A stretch of 64,000 nt of DNA, from contig JAFURQ010000007.1 of NCBI GenBank assembly GCA_017471825.1, positions 166,278 through 230,277 on the forward strand. The letters are read 5' to 3'. The notes under the pieces were generated by a model. The model saw nothing but the letters and a program-made list of their open reading frames with translations. It was not told where the DNA came from and made no database searches. Each line of letters opens with the position of its first letter. Within the stretch, counting starts at the first letter, position 1. Both the position numbers and the translations under genes were made by a program. Origin of the DNA: Clostridia bacterium (GTDB taxonomy: Bacteria; Bacillota; Clostridia; Oscillospirales; CAG-272). This document shows positions 1 through 7,755 of this stretch, piece after piece.

Positions 1-730
1 TGACGTTACTCCCCTTTCTCTCGGTATCGAGACTCTCGGCGGTATATTCAACAAGATAATCGAGCGCAACACCACTATTCCCGTAAAGAAGAGCCAGGTT
101 TATTCGACTGCGGCAGACGGACAGACCTCTGTTGAGATTCACGTTCTTCAGGGTGAGCGCGAGATGGCGGCAGGCAACACCACCCTCGGCAGATTTATTC
201 TTGACGGTATTCCTGCGGCACCCCGCGGAATTCCCCAGATTGAGGTTACCTTCGATATTGACGCTAACGGTATCGTAAACGTTACCGCCTGCGACAAGGG
301 CACCGGCAGAGAGCAGCACATAACCATCACCTCCTCCACCAACATGTCCAAGGAAGATATTGAAAAGGCAGTTCGTGAGGCAGAGAAGTTTGCTGAAGAG
401 GATAAGAAGCAGAAGGAAGCTGTTGAGGTTAAGAACCAGGCTGAAAATATGATATTCCAGATGGAAAAGAGCATGCAGGATCTCGGCGACAAGATCACCG
501 ACGCTGACAAAGCACCCGTAAACGATGCAATCGCAAAGCTTAAGGAGACCATTAAGGGCGGCGACGTTGAGGCGATAAGAGCCGACACCGATGCACTTCA
601 GAAGGCATTCTATCCCATCGCAGAGAAGATATATGCGGATCAGCAGGCGGCAAACGGCGCAAACGGCGCGAATGACGGTGCAACCCCTAACGGCGACGTA
701 TACGGCACTGATTTCGAGGACAAAACCTAA
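1..730 (+). CDS. dnaK: Chaperone DnaK (Hsp70), C-terminal part
   Basis: The gene runs in from the left edge; the reading frame begins at base 2 and about 242 C-terminal residues are visible of a family length near 610. The first residues, [11 protein letters not shown], are the conserved start of the DnaK substrate-binding domain, followed by the beta-sandwich ([28 protein letters not shown]) and the helical lid (about the last 120 residues). The tail is Ala/Asn/Gly-rich and ends DFEDKT, an acidic end typical of DnaK. DnaK is the ATP-driven Hsp70 that works with DnaJ and GrpE in the cytoplasm. dnaJ follows 114 bases later, the classic Bacillota order. The ATPase domain lies outside the window. 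Confidence 0.97.
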   Translation, partial: DVTPLSLGIETLGGIFNKIIERNTTIPVKKSQVYSTAADGQTSVEIHVLQGEREMAAGNTTLGRFILDGIPAAPRGIPQIEVTFDIDANGIVNVTACDKGTGREQHITITSSTNMSKEDIEKAVREAEKFAEEDKKQKEAVEVKNQAENMIFQMEKSMQDLGDKITDADKAPVNDAIAKLKETIKGGDVEAIRADTDALQKAFYPIAEKIYADQQAANGANGANDGATPNGDVYGTDFEDKT

Positions 731-742
731 ATAATTTAACAC

Positions 743-776
743 GGGTCTGTGGCTTTCGTAAGATTGCCATAGACCC
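743..776 (+). other. Hairpin between dnaK and dnaJ
   Basis: GGGTCTGTGGC (743-753) pairs with GCCATAGACCC (766-776) with one mismatch. No T-run follows, so it is not an obvious terminator; it could be a processing or stability hairpin that sets the dnaK:dnaJ ratio. A copy of the dispersed ACACGGG motif overlaps its left arm (739-745). Confidence 0.5.
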
Positions 777-844
777 AAGTGGTTTAATAAACGAATGAAT
801 GAAAACATTTGTTTACAAAAACAACCCATTTTTAAGGAACGGCT

Positions 845-1984
845 ATGGCAGAAAACAAGAGAGATTATTATGAGGTGCTCGGCGTATCGAAGGGTGCCTC
901 GGCAGATGAGATAAAGAAGGCTTACCGAAGGCTTGCGAAGCAGTATCACCCCGATATGAACCCCGGTGATGCAACGGCAGAGGTCAAGTTCAAGGAGGTC
1001 AACGAGGCTTACGACGTGCTCTCCGATGAGGAAAAACGTCACAAGTACGACCAATACGGCCATGCGGCGTTTGACCCGTCGAGCGGCGGCGGACCCGGAT
1101 TTGGCGGATTCGGTGGCTTTGGCGGCTCCGATTTTGATTTCGGTGATATATTCTCCTCCTTCTTCGGCGGGGGATCTACCACGCGCTCAAATCGCAACGC
1201 GCCCGTAGCCGGTGACGACGTTGGAGTCAGGGTTACGGTAACCTTTGATGAGGCGGTGTTTGGCTGTAAGAAGGAGATTTCCTTTGCAAGAATTGAGGAG
1301 TGCCCTGAGTGTAATGCGACGGGTGCGGCAAAGGGAACAAGACCCGAAACCTGTAATCGCTGTCGCGGAAGCGGTACCGTTACCGTGCAGCAGCAGACGA
1401 TGCTCGGATATATGCAGACTCAGCGCGCCTGCCCCGAGTGCCGCGGAAGCGGTAAGATTATCAAGACGCCCTGCAAAAACTGTAACGGAAAGGCGTTTAT
1501 ACGCATAAACAAGAAGCTCGACGTTACCATACCTGCAGGAATTGACTCTATGCAGAGAATTATTCTGCGCGGTCAGGGCTCGGCAGGAAGAAACGGCGGC
1601 AGAGCCGGCGACCTTATTATTGAGGTGCGCGTCAAGGAGCATAAGATTTTCACAAGAAGCGGAAACAATATTTACTGTGAAATTCCGATTTCCTTTACCG
1701 AGGCGGCTCTCGGTGCTGAAATTGATATTCCCGTGCTTGGTGACAAGACCGAGAAATACACGATACCCGAGGGAACGCAGACCGGTACGACCTTCACACT
1801 TCGCGGAAAGGGTATTCCCGACGTTAATTCGAAGAAAAAGGGCGACCTCGTGATTACGGTTGTGGTGGAAACGCCAAAGGATCTGAATGCGGAGCAGAAG
1901 AAGCTTCTGGTCAAGCTTTCTGAGAGTCTTGGCGAGGATAACACAGGAAAGAAAAAGAGCTTTTTCAAGAAGATTTTTAACTGA
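845..1984 (+). CDS. dnaJ: Co-chaperone DnaJ (Hsp40)
   Basis: This 379-residue protein has the full type I DnaJ layout: a J-domain (residues 5-70) with the HPD tripeptide at 35-37, a Gly/Phe-rich linker (about 78-115), a zinc domain with four Cys motifs ([32 protein letters not shown]; about 150-215) and two C-terminal beta-sandwich domains. DnaJ delivers clients to DnaK and stimulates its ATPase. The fourth zinc motif ends GKA instead of GxG, a minor departure. AAGGAACGGCT supplies the ribosome binding site. Cotranscribed with dnaK or processed from the same message; a strong terminator follows. Confidence 0.97.
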   Translation: MAENKRDYYEVLGVSKGASADEIKKAYRRLAKQYHPDMNPGDATAEVKFKEVNEAYDVLSDEEKRHKYDQYGHAAFDPSSGGGPGFGGFGGFGGSDFDFGDIFSSFFGGGSTTRSNRNAPVAGDDVGVRVTVTFDEAVFGCKKEISFARIEECPECNATGAAKGTRPETCNRCRGSGTVTVQQQTMLGYMQTQRACPECRGSGKIIKTPCKNCNGKAFIRINKKLDVTIPAGIDSMQRIILRGQGSAGRNGGRAGDLIIEVRVKEHKIFTRSGNNIYCEIPISFTEAALGAEIDIPVLGDKTEKYTIPEGTQTGTTFTLRGKGIPDVNSKKKGDLVITVVVETPKDLNAEQKKLLVKLSESLGEDNTGKKKSFFKKIFN

Positions 1985-2011
1985 TAATACGGAAAAAACG
2001 CAAAAAAACAG

Positions 2012-2046
2012 GCACCCGATTCGGAGCTTTCGAATCGGGTGCTTTT
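2012..2046. terminator. Bidirectional intrinsic terminator after dnaJ
   Basis: GCACCCGATTCG (2012-2023) pairs perfectly with CGAATCGGGTGC (2031-2042), followed by TTTT on the plus strand and a T-rich tract on the minus strand. It separates dnaJ from the convergent gene ending at 2100. Confidence 0.85.
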
Positions 2047-2099
2047 GTTGGTTATGGGGGCTTTGGGTAGGGGTGGAGCCTGCGACGTGCGGGGGCGTG

Positions 2100-2630
2100 T
2101 TAGATTTTACAGCTCGGGCATTTTGGCTCGGTAGCAAGGCGCGCCTTGCCGCACAGGGGGCAGACCGAGCATTTTGAGGCGGGGGATTTGCCCTCGGATT
2201 CAAGAATTACGGGAAATTCGGTAGAGCGTATGCGCAGAATTTTATCTCCGACCTCGTAGACGCCTGCAAGCTCGGCAGGGAGCTTTTTCAAAATGACGGT
2301 TTCTCTGTTATCGCACTTGACTGTGAGGGTGGTTGTGGTGACGGTGCGCTCGCCCGAGGATTTTGTGACGGTGCGCTTGTCGGTTATCTCACCCTTTATT
2401 TCGGTGGCGAAGATGGCGCGAGGGGGCTTTTTCTTCAAGAGCCCGACGAGAGTGGCGATTATCCAGACGAGAGCCACTGTGCCTGCTATTACGGCGACGG
2501 GGTTTTCTCGGAGAAGGATTACGGCGACTATTGCGGCGGCGATTATCACGGCGTAGACCGTGAGGGTTATTATGAAGTCGGTTTTGCGGTTTTTTGCCGC
2601 GTCCGTGTATTTTTGAATATCTTGCTGCAT
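2100..2630 (-). CDS. Membrane protein with C-terminal zinc ribbon
   Basis: Function not recognised. The 176-residue protein has a short charged N-terminus, two adjacent hydrophobic segments (about residues 20-40 and 44-64) forming a hairpin in the membrane, a soluble beta-rich domain, and a C-terminal zinc ribbon (CPLCGKA...CPSC, with a further CSVC just before). The middle domain repeats Thr-Val-Thr-type strands. The zinc ribbon would face the same side as the N-terminus, probably the cytoplasm. A GAAAGGGGC ribosome binding site and a TTGCAA-17-TAAAAT promoter precede it, so it is probably monocistronic. It is convergent with dnaJ. Confidence 0.7.
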   Translation of the reverse strand: MQQDIQKYTDAAKNRKTDFIITLTVYAVIIAAAIVAVILLRENPVAVIAGTVALVWIIATLVGLLKKKPPRAIFATEIKGEITDKRTVTKSSGERTVTTTTLTVKCDNRETVILKKLPAELAGVYEVGDKILRIRSTEFPVILESEGKSPASKCSVCPLCGKARLATEPKCPSCKI

Positions 2631-2670
2631 TGTGTGCCCCTTTCGTTTTTTGAGTCTGTTTTATAGCTCT

Positions 2671-2699
2671 ATTTTACATTATTCGGGGATTTTTTGCAA
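2671..2699 (-). promoter_or_regulatory. Sigma-A promoter for the zinc-ribbon membrane protein
   Basis: On the minus strand, TTGCAA (2694-2699), a 17-base spacer and TAAAAT (2671-2676). Confidence 0.5.
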
Positions 2700-2719
2700 T
2701 AGCAAAGGAATAAAATATG

Positions 2720-2748
2720 TTGACAGTGTGGGAAAAGTTTGGTATCAT
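2720..2748 (+). promoter_or_regulatory. Sigma-A promoter for the aconitase X operon
   Basis: TTGACA (2720-2725), a 17-base spacer, TATCAT (2743-2748). It leaves a leader of about 100 bases before the start codon at 2855. The leader holds two hairpins: CAGAATC-TATAA-GATTCTG (2783-2801) and GCAGG...CCTGC (2807-2840), the second ending just before the GGAAAGGAAG ribosome binding site. No known riboswitch was recognised. Confidence 0.75.
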
Positions 2749-2854
2749 AGAGTTGCCGACGTACCGTTCGGTTTGGCGGCGGCAGAATCTATAAGATTCT
2801 GTGAAGGCAGGATGAGAGCTTGTATTTATCTCTTGCCTGCGGAAAGGAAGAATT

Positions 2855-4147
2855 ATGGCAAATTACAAAATGACCCTTACGCCCGAGCAACAGGAAATTC
2901 TCGACGGCAAAAAGGGTGAAACGCTTGCGAAGGTTATGGAGAGCGTTATCAGATACGGCGAGCTGTTCGGTGCGGAGAAGCTCGTGCCTATCACGAGCGA
3001 GCATAACCATCTTGTGACCTCGTTCGGTCTTAAGGCGCTCGGGCCTGTTTACGACCTTATGACGAAGCTTATTGACGACGGGGCGGTATCGAAGCAGAGC
3101 TTTTCGATGGACCCGCGACCGATTGACAAGAACGTTCCTGCAAATTTCTTGCAGAAATTTATTTTCAATAATTTTATGTATTCGAGGCAGGATTTCTACG
3201 AGGAGCAGCTTGAAAAGCTCGGACTTATGAGCAAGGATGCCTTTACCTGCACCTGCTATATGGACGAGGTTGGAAACACGCCAAGGAAGGGTGAGGTGCT
3301 CTCCTGGTCGGAGTCGAGCGCGGTTGTTTACGCGAACTCGGTTCTTGGTGCACGCTGTAACAGAAACTCGGGAATTATAGACCTTATGGGCTCGATTATC
3401 GGCTACGTGCCTTATTTCGGATTCGTTACGGACGAGGGCAGACGCGCGGACTGGATAGTTGAGGTCAGGACGACGAAGAAGCCCGAGGCACAGCTTCTCG
3501 GCTCGGCGATAGGAATGAAGGTTGTTGAGGCGGTACCCTACGTCAAGGGACTCGACAAATGGCTCGGCACGCTTGACGATGCGGCAAAGACCTATCTTAA
3601 GGATTTCGGTGCGGCGACCGCATCAAACGGAGCGGTAGGACTTTATCATATTGAGGGAATTACGCCCGAGGCGGTTGAGATGGGCGAGACTCTTATTAAC
3701 GAGGGCGCAGAGGTTTACGTTATCGACGATGCGGAGCTTGAGAGAGTTTACAAGAGCTATCCCGTTATATGGAAGAATCCCGATGCGAAGCCGAAGCTCT
3801 GCTTTATGGGCTGTCCTCATATGAGCCTTGAACAGCTTATGAGCTGGACGGACAAGGTAGAGGCGGCTCTTGCCGAGGCGGGAAACAAGAGGGTGGTTAT
3901 ACCTACGGTATTTACTGCGGCACCCGGAGTGCTTGAGCAGTTCGAGAAAACGCCTTACGCGGCAAGACTGAAGGCGACGGGAGTTATAACCTCGTATATT
4001 TGTCCGCTTATGTATATGAACAATCCGCTGTGCGCGAAGATGCCCGTTATTACGTCGAGCAACAAGCTCCGCACGTACACGACGGCGAAATATTATACAG
4101 ACGACGAGATACTCGTTCAGATAACGAAGGGAGGAAGCAGTAAATGA
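2855..4147 (+). CDS. Aconitase X catalytic (large) subunit, DUF521 family
   Basis: This 430-residue protein matches the large subunit of the aconitase X superfamily. Visible family signatures include the N-terminal LTPEQQEILDGKKG block, SEHNHLVTSFG, the Cys-rich TCTCYMDEVGNTP, SWSESSAVVYANSVLGARCNR, and CFMGCPHMS near residue 325. Known members are hydro-lyases: cis-3-hydroxy-L-proline dehydratase in bacteria and mevalonate 5-phosphate dehydratase in archaea; they bind an Fe-S cluster through conserved cysteines. Which substrate this enzyme uses cannot be told from sequence. The stop overlaps the start of the small subunit by four bases (ATGA), the usual arrangement when the two parts are not fused. 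Confidence 0.88.
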   Translation: MANYKMTLTPEQQEILDGKKGETLAKVMESVIRYGELFGAEKLVPITSEHNHLVTSFGLKALGPVYDLMTKLIDDGAVSKQSFSMDPRPIDKNVPANFLQKFIFNNFMYSRQDFYEEQLEKLGLMSKDAFTCTCYMDEVGNTPRKGEVLSWSESSAVVYANSVLGARCNRNSGIIDLMGSIIGYVPYFGFVTDEGRRADWIVEVRTTKKPEAQLLGSAIGMKVVEAVPYVKGLDKWLGTLDDAAKTYLKDFGAATASNGAVGLYHIEGITPEAVEMGETLINEGAEVYVIDDAELERVYKSYPVIWKNPDAKPKLCFMGCPHMSLEQLMSWTDKVEAALAEAGNKRVVIPTVFTAAPGVLEQFEKTPYAARLKATGVITSYICPLMYMNNPLCAKMPVITSSNKLRTYTTAKYYTDDEILVQITKGGSSK

Positions 4148-4587
4148 AGCAGTTTAAGGGACGTGTGGTAGCACCCGGCAAGGTAAGCGCGGAGGCTTTG
4201 GTTTCTCACGGCGGTCTTAATACGCTCGCCTCCTTCCAGAAGGCGTTGCAGTTTGGCGACAAGAGTGCGACCTGCGGAGATCAGAATAATGCAGATCTTT
4301 ACGGACATAAGATGGCGGGAAAGGCGCTTTGCCTTCCGCAGACGATAGGCTCGACGACGGGCGGACTTGTGCTTTACTGCGCCTGCTCGATGAAGCGTCA
4401 GCCTGCGTGTATGCTTTTTTCAAAGCCGATAGATTCTCTTGCCGGCGCGGGAGTTATTCTTGCGGACGTGTGGCTTGAGGGTGTGTCGATGCCCGTTGTG
4501 GACTCGCTCGGAGACGAGTTTCTCGAATACGTTAAGACGGGAATGACCGTTACGGTTGACGAGGACGGAGTTGTTACGGTGGAGTAA
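4144..4587 (+). CDS. Aconitase X swivel (small) subunit, DUF126 family
   Basis: This 147-residue protein is the small swivel domain that completes the aconitase X active site. The start KGRVVAPGKVSAEALVSHGGLNT and the block GKALCLPQTIGSTTGGLVL are the family's hallmark: the Ser/Thr/Gly stretch lies at the active site. It is translationally coupled to the large subunit by an ATGA overlap. No transporter, amino-acid or mevalonate gene sits beside it, so the substrate stays open; no hydroxyproline catabolic gene is visible in the window. Confidence 0.88.
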   Translation: MKQFKGRVVAPGKVSAEALVSHGGLNTLASFQKALQFGDKSATCGDQNNADLYGHKMAGKALCLPQTIGSTTGGLVLYCACSMKRQPACMLFSKPIDSLAGAGVILADVWLEGVSMPVVDSLGDEFLEYVKTGMTVTVDEDGVVTVE

Positions 4588-4589
4588 GG

Positions 4590-4620
4590 GCGTGTTATCC
4601 TTAACGGACAAATCACGCTA
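4590..4620 (+). repeat. Left copy of the 'CCTTAACGGACA' hairpin repeat
   Basis: An imperfect hairpin containing TCCTTAACGGACA (4598-4610) and ATCACGCTA, matching the perfect hairpin at 6361-6389. Both copies are accompanied by the same TTTGTGTTTGCTCTTTTTG tract (about 4695-4713 and 6391-6409). The two copies bound the cassette that holds the coiled-coil membrane protein and the XRE regulator. Confidence 0.6.
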
Positions 4621-4677
4621 ACTAAATTTGCCCTGCGGTTAACTTTACTTTTGTGTCAACAAAAACTTCACTAAATC

Positions 4678-4712
4678 AAAAAGAGCAAACACAATTTGTG
4701 TTTGCTCTTTTT
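4678..4712. terminator. Bidirectional terminator between aconitase X and the membrane coiled-coil gene
   Basis: AAAAAGAGCAAACAC (4678-4692) pairs with GTGTTTGCTCTTTTT (4698-4712) across a short AAttT loop; the A- and T-runs allow termination from both sides. Confidence 0.8.
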
Positions 4713-4715
4713 GTT

Positions 4716-5834
4716 TTACCAATTGTCGCGGAGATATTTGAGGTCCTTGGCGAGCTCGTCGCTGGTTCTTTGTGCCTTTGCTACGAGGGCGGTGTTCATT
4801 TCGGTTTTGGAGATGAGTATTCTGTTTGATTCGTTCAGGCTGCTTATGCCGGCTCTTATTGAGCCAACGCTATCCTCAATGGAATCAAGTCTGTCGTTAA
4901 TCATATTGAAGCTCGCTTCAAGAATCGAGCCAAGCTCTGCAAAGGCATTTTTGATAGAGTTGCATATTTCGCGAGAGGCGAAGCGAACGGATTCGATAAT
5001 TCTTTGCGTTTGACGCTCGCGGTCTACAAGCTGGAGCGCCTCCTTCATCGTTTCGGCTCTGCCTGTAATAAAGTAAAAGATTATAAGGTCGAGATTTTCC
5101 CAGTCCTGCTCAATGAGGGTTGAGTTGTAAGCATTGCGAAGAGCTGTATATACCAGCTTGCCGTGGCTTGCGTAGGCTTTGATTTTGTTGTTTTCCTCGG
5201 TGATTACTTGAGCGGTTTTTTCTTTGCAAGACAAATATTCTCTTTCGGCGGTAGCGGCATTTGATTCGGCATATCTGACTTCTCTTTCAAGGCTTGCGTG
5301 TTCCGTGTTGAATTGGGCAGATTCTTGCTTGAACTCTTTTTCTACTTCTTCGTGTAATTTTTTATAATGCGATACATTTTTACATATACTTGTTGCAAGG
5401 AATACTACAAAAACGATAACGGATAACGCTCCGGATATTATTAAGTTGATTTGCCAAGATAAAATGACTTCAAAGAAAACTTCAGAAATAAACATAAGGA
5501 TAAAACCGAACACATAAATGGCAACTCCGGCTAAAATTAACCCAATGAAAATTGTTCTGAGAAGGCCATCAACTGCGGCGGATGATTTTGAGGGAAAATT
5601 ATCTAAACGTTTTTTTAGTTGTTGTACCTTTTCGTCCGAGTGAGCGTATAGTTTTTCGCGACATTCAGATAACTTTGATAATGCTTCGCTATGAGTTTCT
5701 TTGGCCGAATCCAAGGATTGAGTTAGATGTTTGATTCTTTTCTTTGAATAGTTGATACCGTCTGCATCATTGGAAATCAAGGATAAGCCGGCACGGATGC
5801 TGTAGAGATTTGCGATAAGCTGGTTGTTTTCCAT
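4716..5834 (-). CDS. Membrane-anchored coiled-coil protein, partner of an XRE regulator
   Basis: Function unknown. The 372-residue protein has an N-terminal coiled coil (residues 20-80), two hydrophobic segments (about 90-115 and 128-150), a second long coiled coil (about 155-215), a more globular segment around TGRAETMKEALQLVDRERQTQRI (about 255-280) and a C-terminal amphipathic/coiled tail resembling repeated short heptads. Both ends would face the cytoplasm. Base composition is more AT-rich than the flanking housekeeping genes. It reads away from a small XRE repressor across a shared promoter region, and the pair lies between two copies of a hairpin repeat, which suggests an accessory cassette. 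Control by the neighbouring repressor is an inference. Confidence 0.6.
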   Translation of the reverse strand: MENNQLIANLYSIRAGLSLISNDADGINYSKKRIKHLTQSLDSAKETHSEALSKLSECREKLYAHSDEKVQQLKKRLDNFPSKSSAAVDGLLRTIFIGLILAGVAIYVFGFILMFISEVFFEVILSWQINLIISGALSVIVFVVFLATSICKNVSHYKKLHEEVEKEFKQESAQFNTEHASLEREVRYAESNAATAEREYLSCKEKTAQVITEENNKIKAYASHGKLVYTALRNAYNSTLIEQDWENLDLIIFYFITGRAETMKEALQLVDRERQTQRIIESVRFASREICNSIKNAFAELGSILEASFNMINDRLDSIEDSVGSIRAGISSLNESNRILISKTEMNTALVAKAQRTSDELAKDLKYLRDNW

Positions 5835-5860
5835 TTTTTCTCCTTTTGATTTACTGTGGT

Positions 5861-5905
5861 GAAATATAGTCGTCCTCGCCCGCTTGCAAGCAGACGGCTC
5901 GGACT
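5861..5905. repeat. 45-base direct repeat, copy 1
   Basis: Identical over 45 bases to 6000-6044; contains the palindrome GCTTGCAAGC and is followed, as in copy 2, by ATTATAATC after a short gap. It lies in the leader of the coiled-coil gene (minus strand). Confidence 0.85.
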
Positions 5906-5950
5906 TGGGTATTATAATCCGCGTGATGTAAATTTTGAAAAATTTACGGC

Positions 5951-5988
5951 AATGCCTACGGCATTTTTTCGAAAACCGTAGGGTTTTC
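5951..5988. repeat. Pair of tight hairpins between the 45-base repeats
   Basis: AATGCC-TAC-GGCATT (5951-5965) and GAAAACC-GTAG-GGTTTTC (5971-5988). Similar hairpins with TAC or GTA loops occur at 44350-44366 and 57409-57423. Confidence 0.65.
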
Positions 5989-5999
5989 GCACGCTCCTT

Positions 6000-6044
6000 G
6001 AAATATAGTCGTCCTCGCCCGCTTGCAAGCAGACGGCTCGGACT
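6000..6044. repeat. 45-base direct repeat, copy 2
   Basis: Exact copy of 5861-5905, 139 bases away. The ATTATAATC that follows it supplies the minus-strand -10 element of the divergent promoter. Confidence 0.85.
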
Positions 6045-6050
6045 GACTAT

Positions 6051-6105
6051 ATTATAATCTATTTCAGGTTAAAAGTCAATAGTCTGTTTCAGGTTAACAT
6101 ATAAT
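6051..6105. promoter_or_regulatory. Divergent promoter with paired operator-like repeats (XRE cassette 1)
   Basis: Minus strand: TTGACT (6074-6079), 17-base spacer, TATAAT (6051-6056), reading toward the coiled-coil gene. Plus strand: TATAAT (6100-6105), reading toward the XRE gene. Two direct copies of TTTCAGGTTAA (about 6062-6072 and 6087-6097) bracket the element AAAGTCAATAGT, so each copy overlaps one promoter. This is the expected layout for a repressor that controls itself and its neighbour. Confidence 0.65.
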
Positions 6106-6138
6106 ATTCTCATATCTGTAAAAGTGGGAGAGGGAAGT

Positions 6139-6351
6139 ATGTATCCAAGAATCAGAGATATGAGAGAGGACAGGGACCTGAATCAGACACAGGTGGCGAG
6201 GATGCTTGGAATGTCACAGACGGGGTATTCAAAATACGAAACCGGAGAAAACGATATTCCGACAGCGGTGCTTATCAAGCTGGCGAGATTTTACAATACG
6301 AGCATTGATTATCTTTTAGGGGAGTGCGACAGCTCTGCAAGATACAAATAA
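6139..6351 (+). CDS. Small XRE-family repressor
   Basis: The 70-residue protein is almost entirely a Cro/C1-type helix-turn-helix domain: LNQTQVARMLGMSQTGYSKYETGENDIPT is the HTH core and IDYLLGE the terminal motif. The ATG at 6139 is preferred over the in-frame GTG at 6124 because GGGAGAGGG lies just before it. There is no separate sensor domain, so it probably acts as a simple dimeric repressor. It is divergent from the membrane coiled-coil gene and overlaps the operator-like repeats TTTCAGGTTAA. A second regulator with the same organisation sits at 39427. Phage origin is possible but no phage genes are nearby. Confidence 0.85.
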   Translation: MYPRIRDMREDRDLNQTQVARMLGMSQTGYSKYETGENDIPTAVLIKLARFYNTSIDYLLGECDSSARYK

Positions 6352-6360
6352 AAGGAGTAT

Positions 6361-6410
6361 AGCGTGATGTCCTTAACGGACATCACGCTATTTGTGTTTG
6401 CTCTTTTTGC
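6361..6410 (+). terminator. Terminator-like perfect hairpin, right copy of the flanking repeat
   Basis: AGCGTGATGTCC-TTAAC-GGACATCACGCT (6361-6389) followed by a T-rich tract identical to that at 4695-4713. It ends the XRE gene and separates it from convergent glmM. Confidence 0.7.
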
Positions 6411-6416
6411 TTGTGT

Positions 6417-7754
6417 TTAGCTTGTGGCGGATAAAATGGCGGTGGAGAGGGAGTCGACTATTTCGCGGCAGGTGGACTCGCTCGGGTGCTCGACCATGAT
6501 GCGCACGACGGGCTCAGTTCCGCTCTTGCGAAGAAGGATTCGCCCCTCCCCGTGTAACGTTTTTTCGCATTCGGAGCGTGCTTTTACGACTGACGGGGCG
6601 TTTATGGCGGCGTCCTTATCGGGCACGCGGATGCTTTTGGTGAGATGGGGATAGCGGATGAGGTCTTTTGCGAGGGCGGATGCCTTGCCCTTGGATTCTA
6701 TCAGTATTTCCATAATTTTTATTGCGGTAATAAGGCCGTCGCCCGTGGTTGAATACTTTGAAAATATAATATGCCCCGATTCCTCGCCGCCGAGGGAGTA
6801 GCCGCCCTCGCGCATCTTCTCCCACACGAAGCGGTCGCCGACGTCGGTGAGAATGCATTTTATGCCTTCGTTTTCGAGGGATTTTACGAGTCCGAGGTTT
6901 GACATAACCGTGGTCACGACGGTGCCGTTATGAAGGTCGCCGTGGGATTTCATATATTTTGCGGCGAAGAAGAGGATATCCTCGCCGTTTATGACATTGC
7001 CGCACTCGTCTACGGCAAGGCATCTGTCGGCATCTCCGTCAAAGGCGAAGCCTATATCGAGGCTGTTATCTTTTACAAGGCGGCTCAGGGCTTCGATATG
7101 GGTGGAGCCGCAGTCGCGGTTGATGTTGGTGCCGTTTGGGGTATTGCCTATGACGAAGGTTTTTGCGCCGAGGGCATCGAAGATGCTTTTCGCGAGCATC
7201 CAGGTTGAGCCGTTGGCGGAGTCGATGCCGATTTTTATATTCTTATAGGAGTGGCGCGCACAGCCTATGACGTACCCCGTGTAACGATTTCTGCCCTGCG
7301 CGTAGTCTACGGTGCGGCCGATATTCTCGCCTTTTGCGAGGGGGATTTCTCCCTTACCGTCGAGGTATTCCTCGATTTTGTCGGTGAGGCCGTCGCTCAT
7401 TTTCTCGCCGTCGGAGTTTATGAGCTTTATGCCGTTATCGGTGTAAGGGTTATGGCTTGCGGAAATCATAATGCCGGCGTCGAAGTCCTCGCTTTTTGCC
7501 ACGAAGGCGACTGAGGGGGTGGTGGTGACGTGGAGAAGGTAGGCATCGGCGCCCGATGCGCAGATGCCTGCGGCGAGGGCGTATTCGAGCATATAGCTCG
7601 AGAGTCTTGTGTCCTTACCGATGACTATTTTGCTTTTTGTGCCTTTTTTGTTATAGTATGCGCCGAGGAATCTGCCGATTTTGTAGGCGTGCTCAACGGT
7701 GAGGGTGACGTTTGCTTCGCCGCGGAAGCCGTCGGTTCCGAAATATTTTCCCAT
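6417..7754 (-). CDS. glmM: Phosphoglucosamine mutase
   Basis: GlmM interconverts glucosamine-6-phosphate and glucosamine-1-phosphate on the way to UDP-GlcNAc for peptidoglycan. The 445-residue protein has the four-domain phosphohexomutase layout: KYFGTDGFRG at the N-terminus, the phosphoserine loop ISASHNP (about residue 100), the metal loop FDGDADR (about 240), the sugar-binding GGEESGH (about 325) and the C-terminal phosphate loop RKSGTEP. All key residues are present and the length is normal. It starts one base after the stop of the GlmU-like gene, sharing its GAGG ribosome binding site with that gene's last codons, so the two are one operon. Confidence 0.96.
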   Translation of the reverse strand: MGKYFGTDGFRGEANVTLTVEHAYKIGRFLGAYYNKKGTKSKIVIGKDTRLSSYMLEYALAAGICASGADAYLLHVTTTPSVAFVAKSEDFDAGIMISASHNPYTDNGIKLINSDGEKMSDGLTDKIEEYLDGKGEIPLAKGENIGRTVDYAQGRNRYTGYVIGCARHSYKNIKIGIDSANGSTWMLAKSIFDALGAKTFVIGNTPNGTNINRDCGSTHIEALSRLVKDNSLDIGFAFDGDADRCLAVDECGNVINGEDILFFAAKYMKSHGDLHNGTVVTTVMSNLGLVKSLENEGIKCILTDVGDRFVWEKMREGGYSLGGEESGHIIFSKYSTTGDGLITAIKIMEILIESKGKASALAKDLIRYPHLTKSIRVPDKDAAINAPSVVKARSECEKTLHGEGRILLRKSGTEPVVRIMVEHPSESTCREIVDSLSTAILSATS

Positions 7755-7755
7755 A

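Noticed and set aside
5861-6044. CRISPR array
   Set aside because: Only two repeat units, with a 94-base spacer-like stretch and no cas genes in the window.
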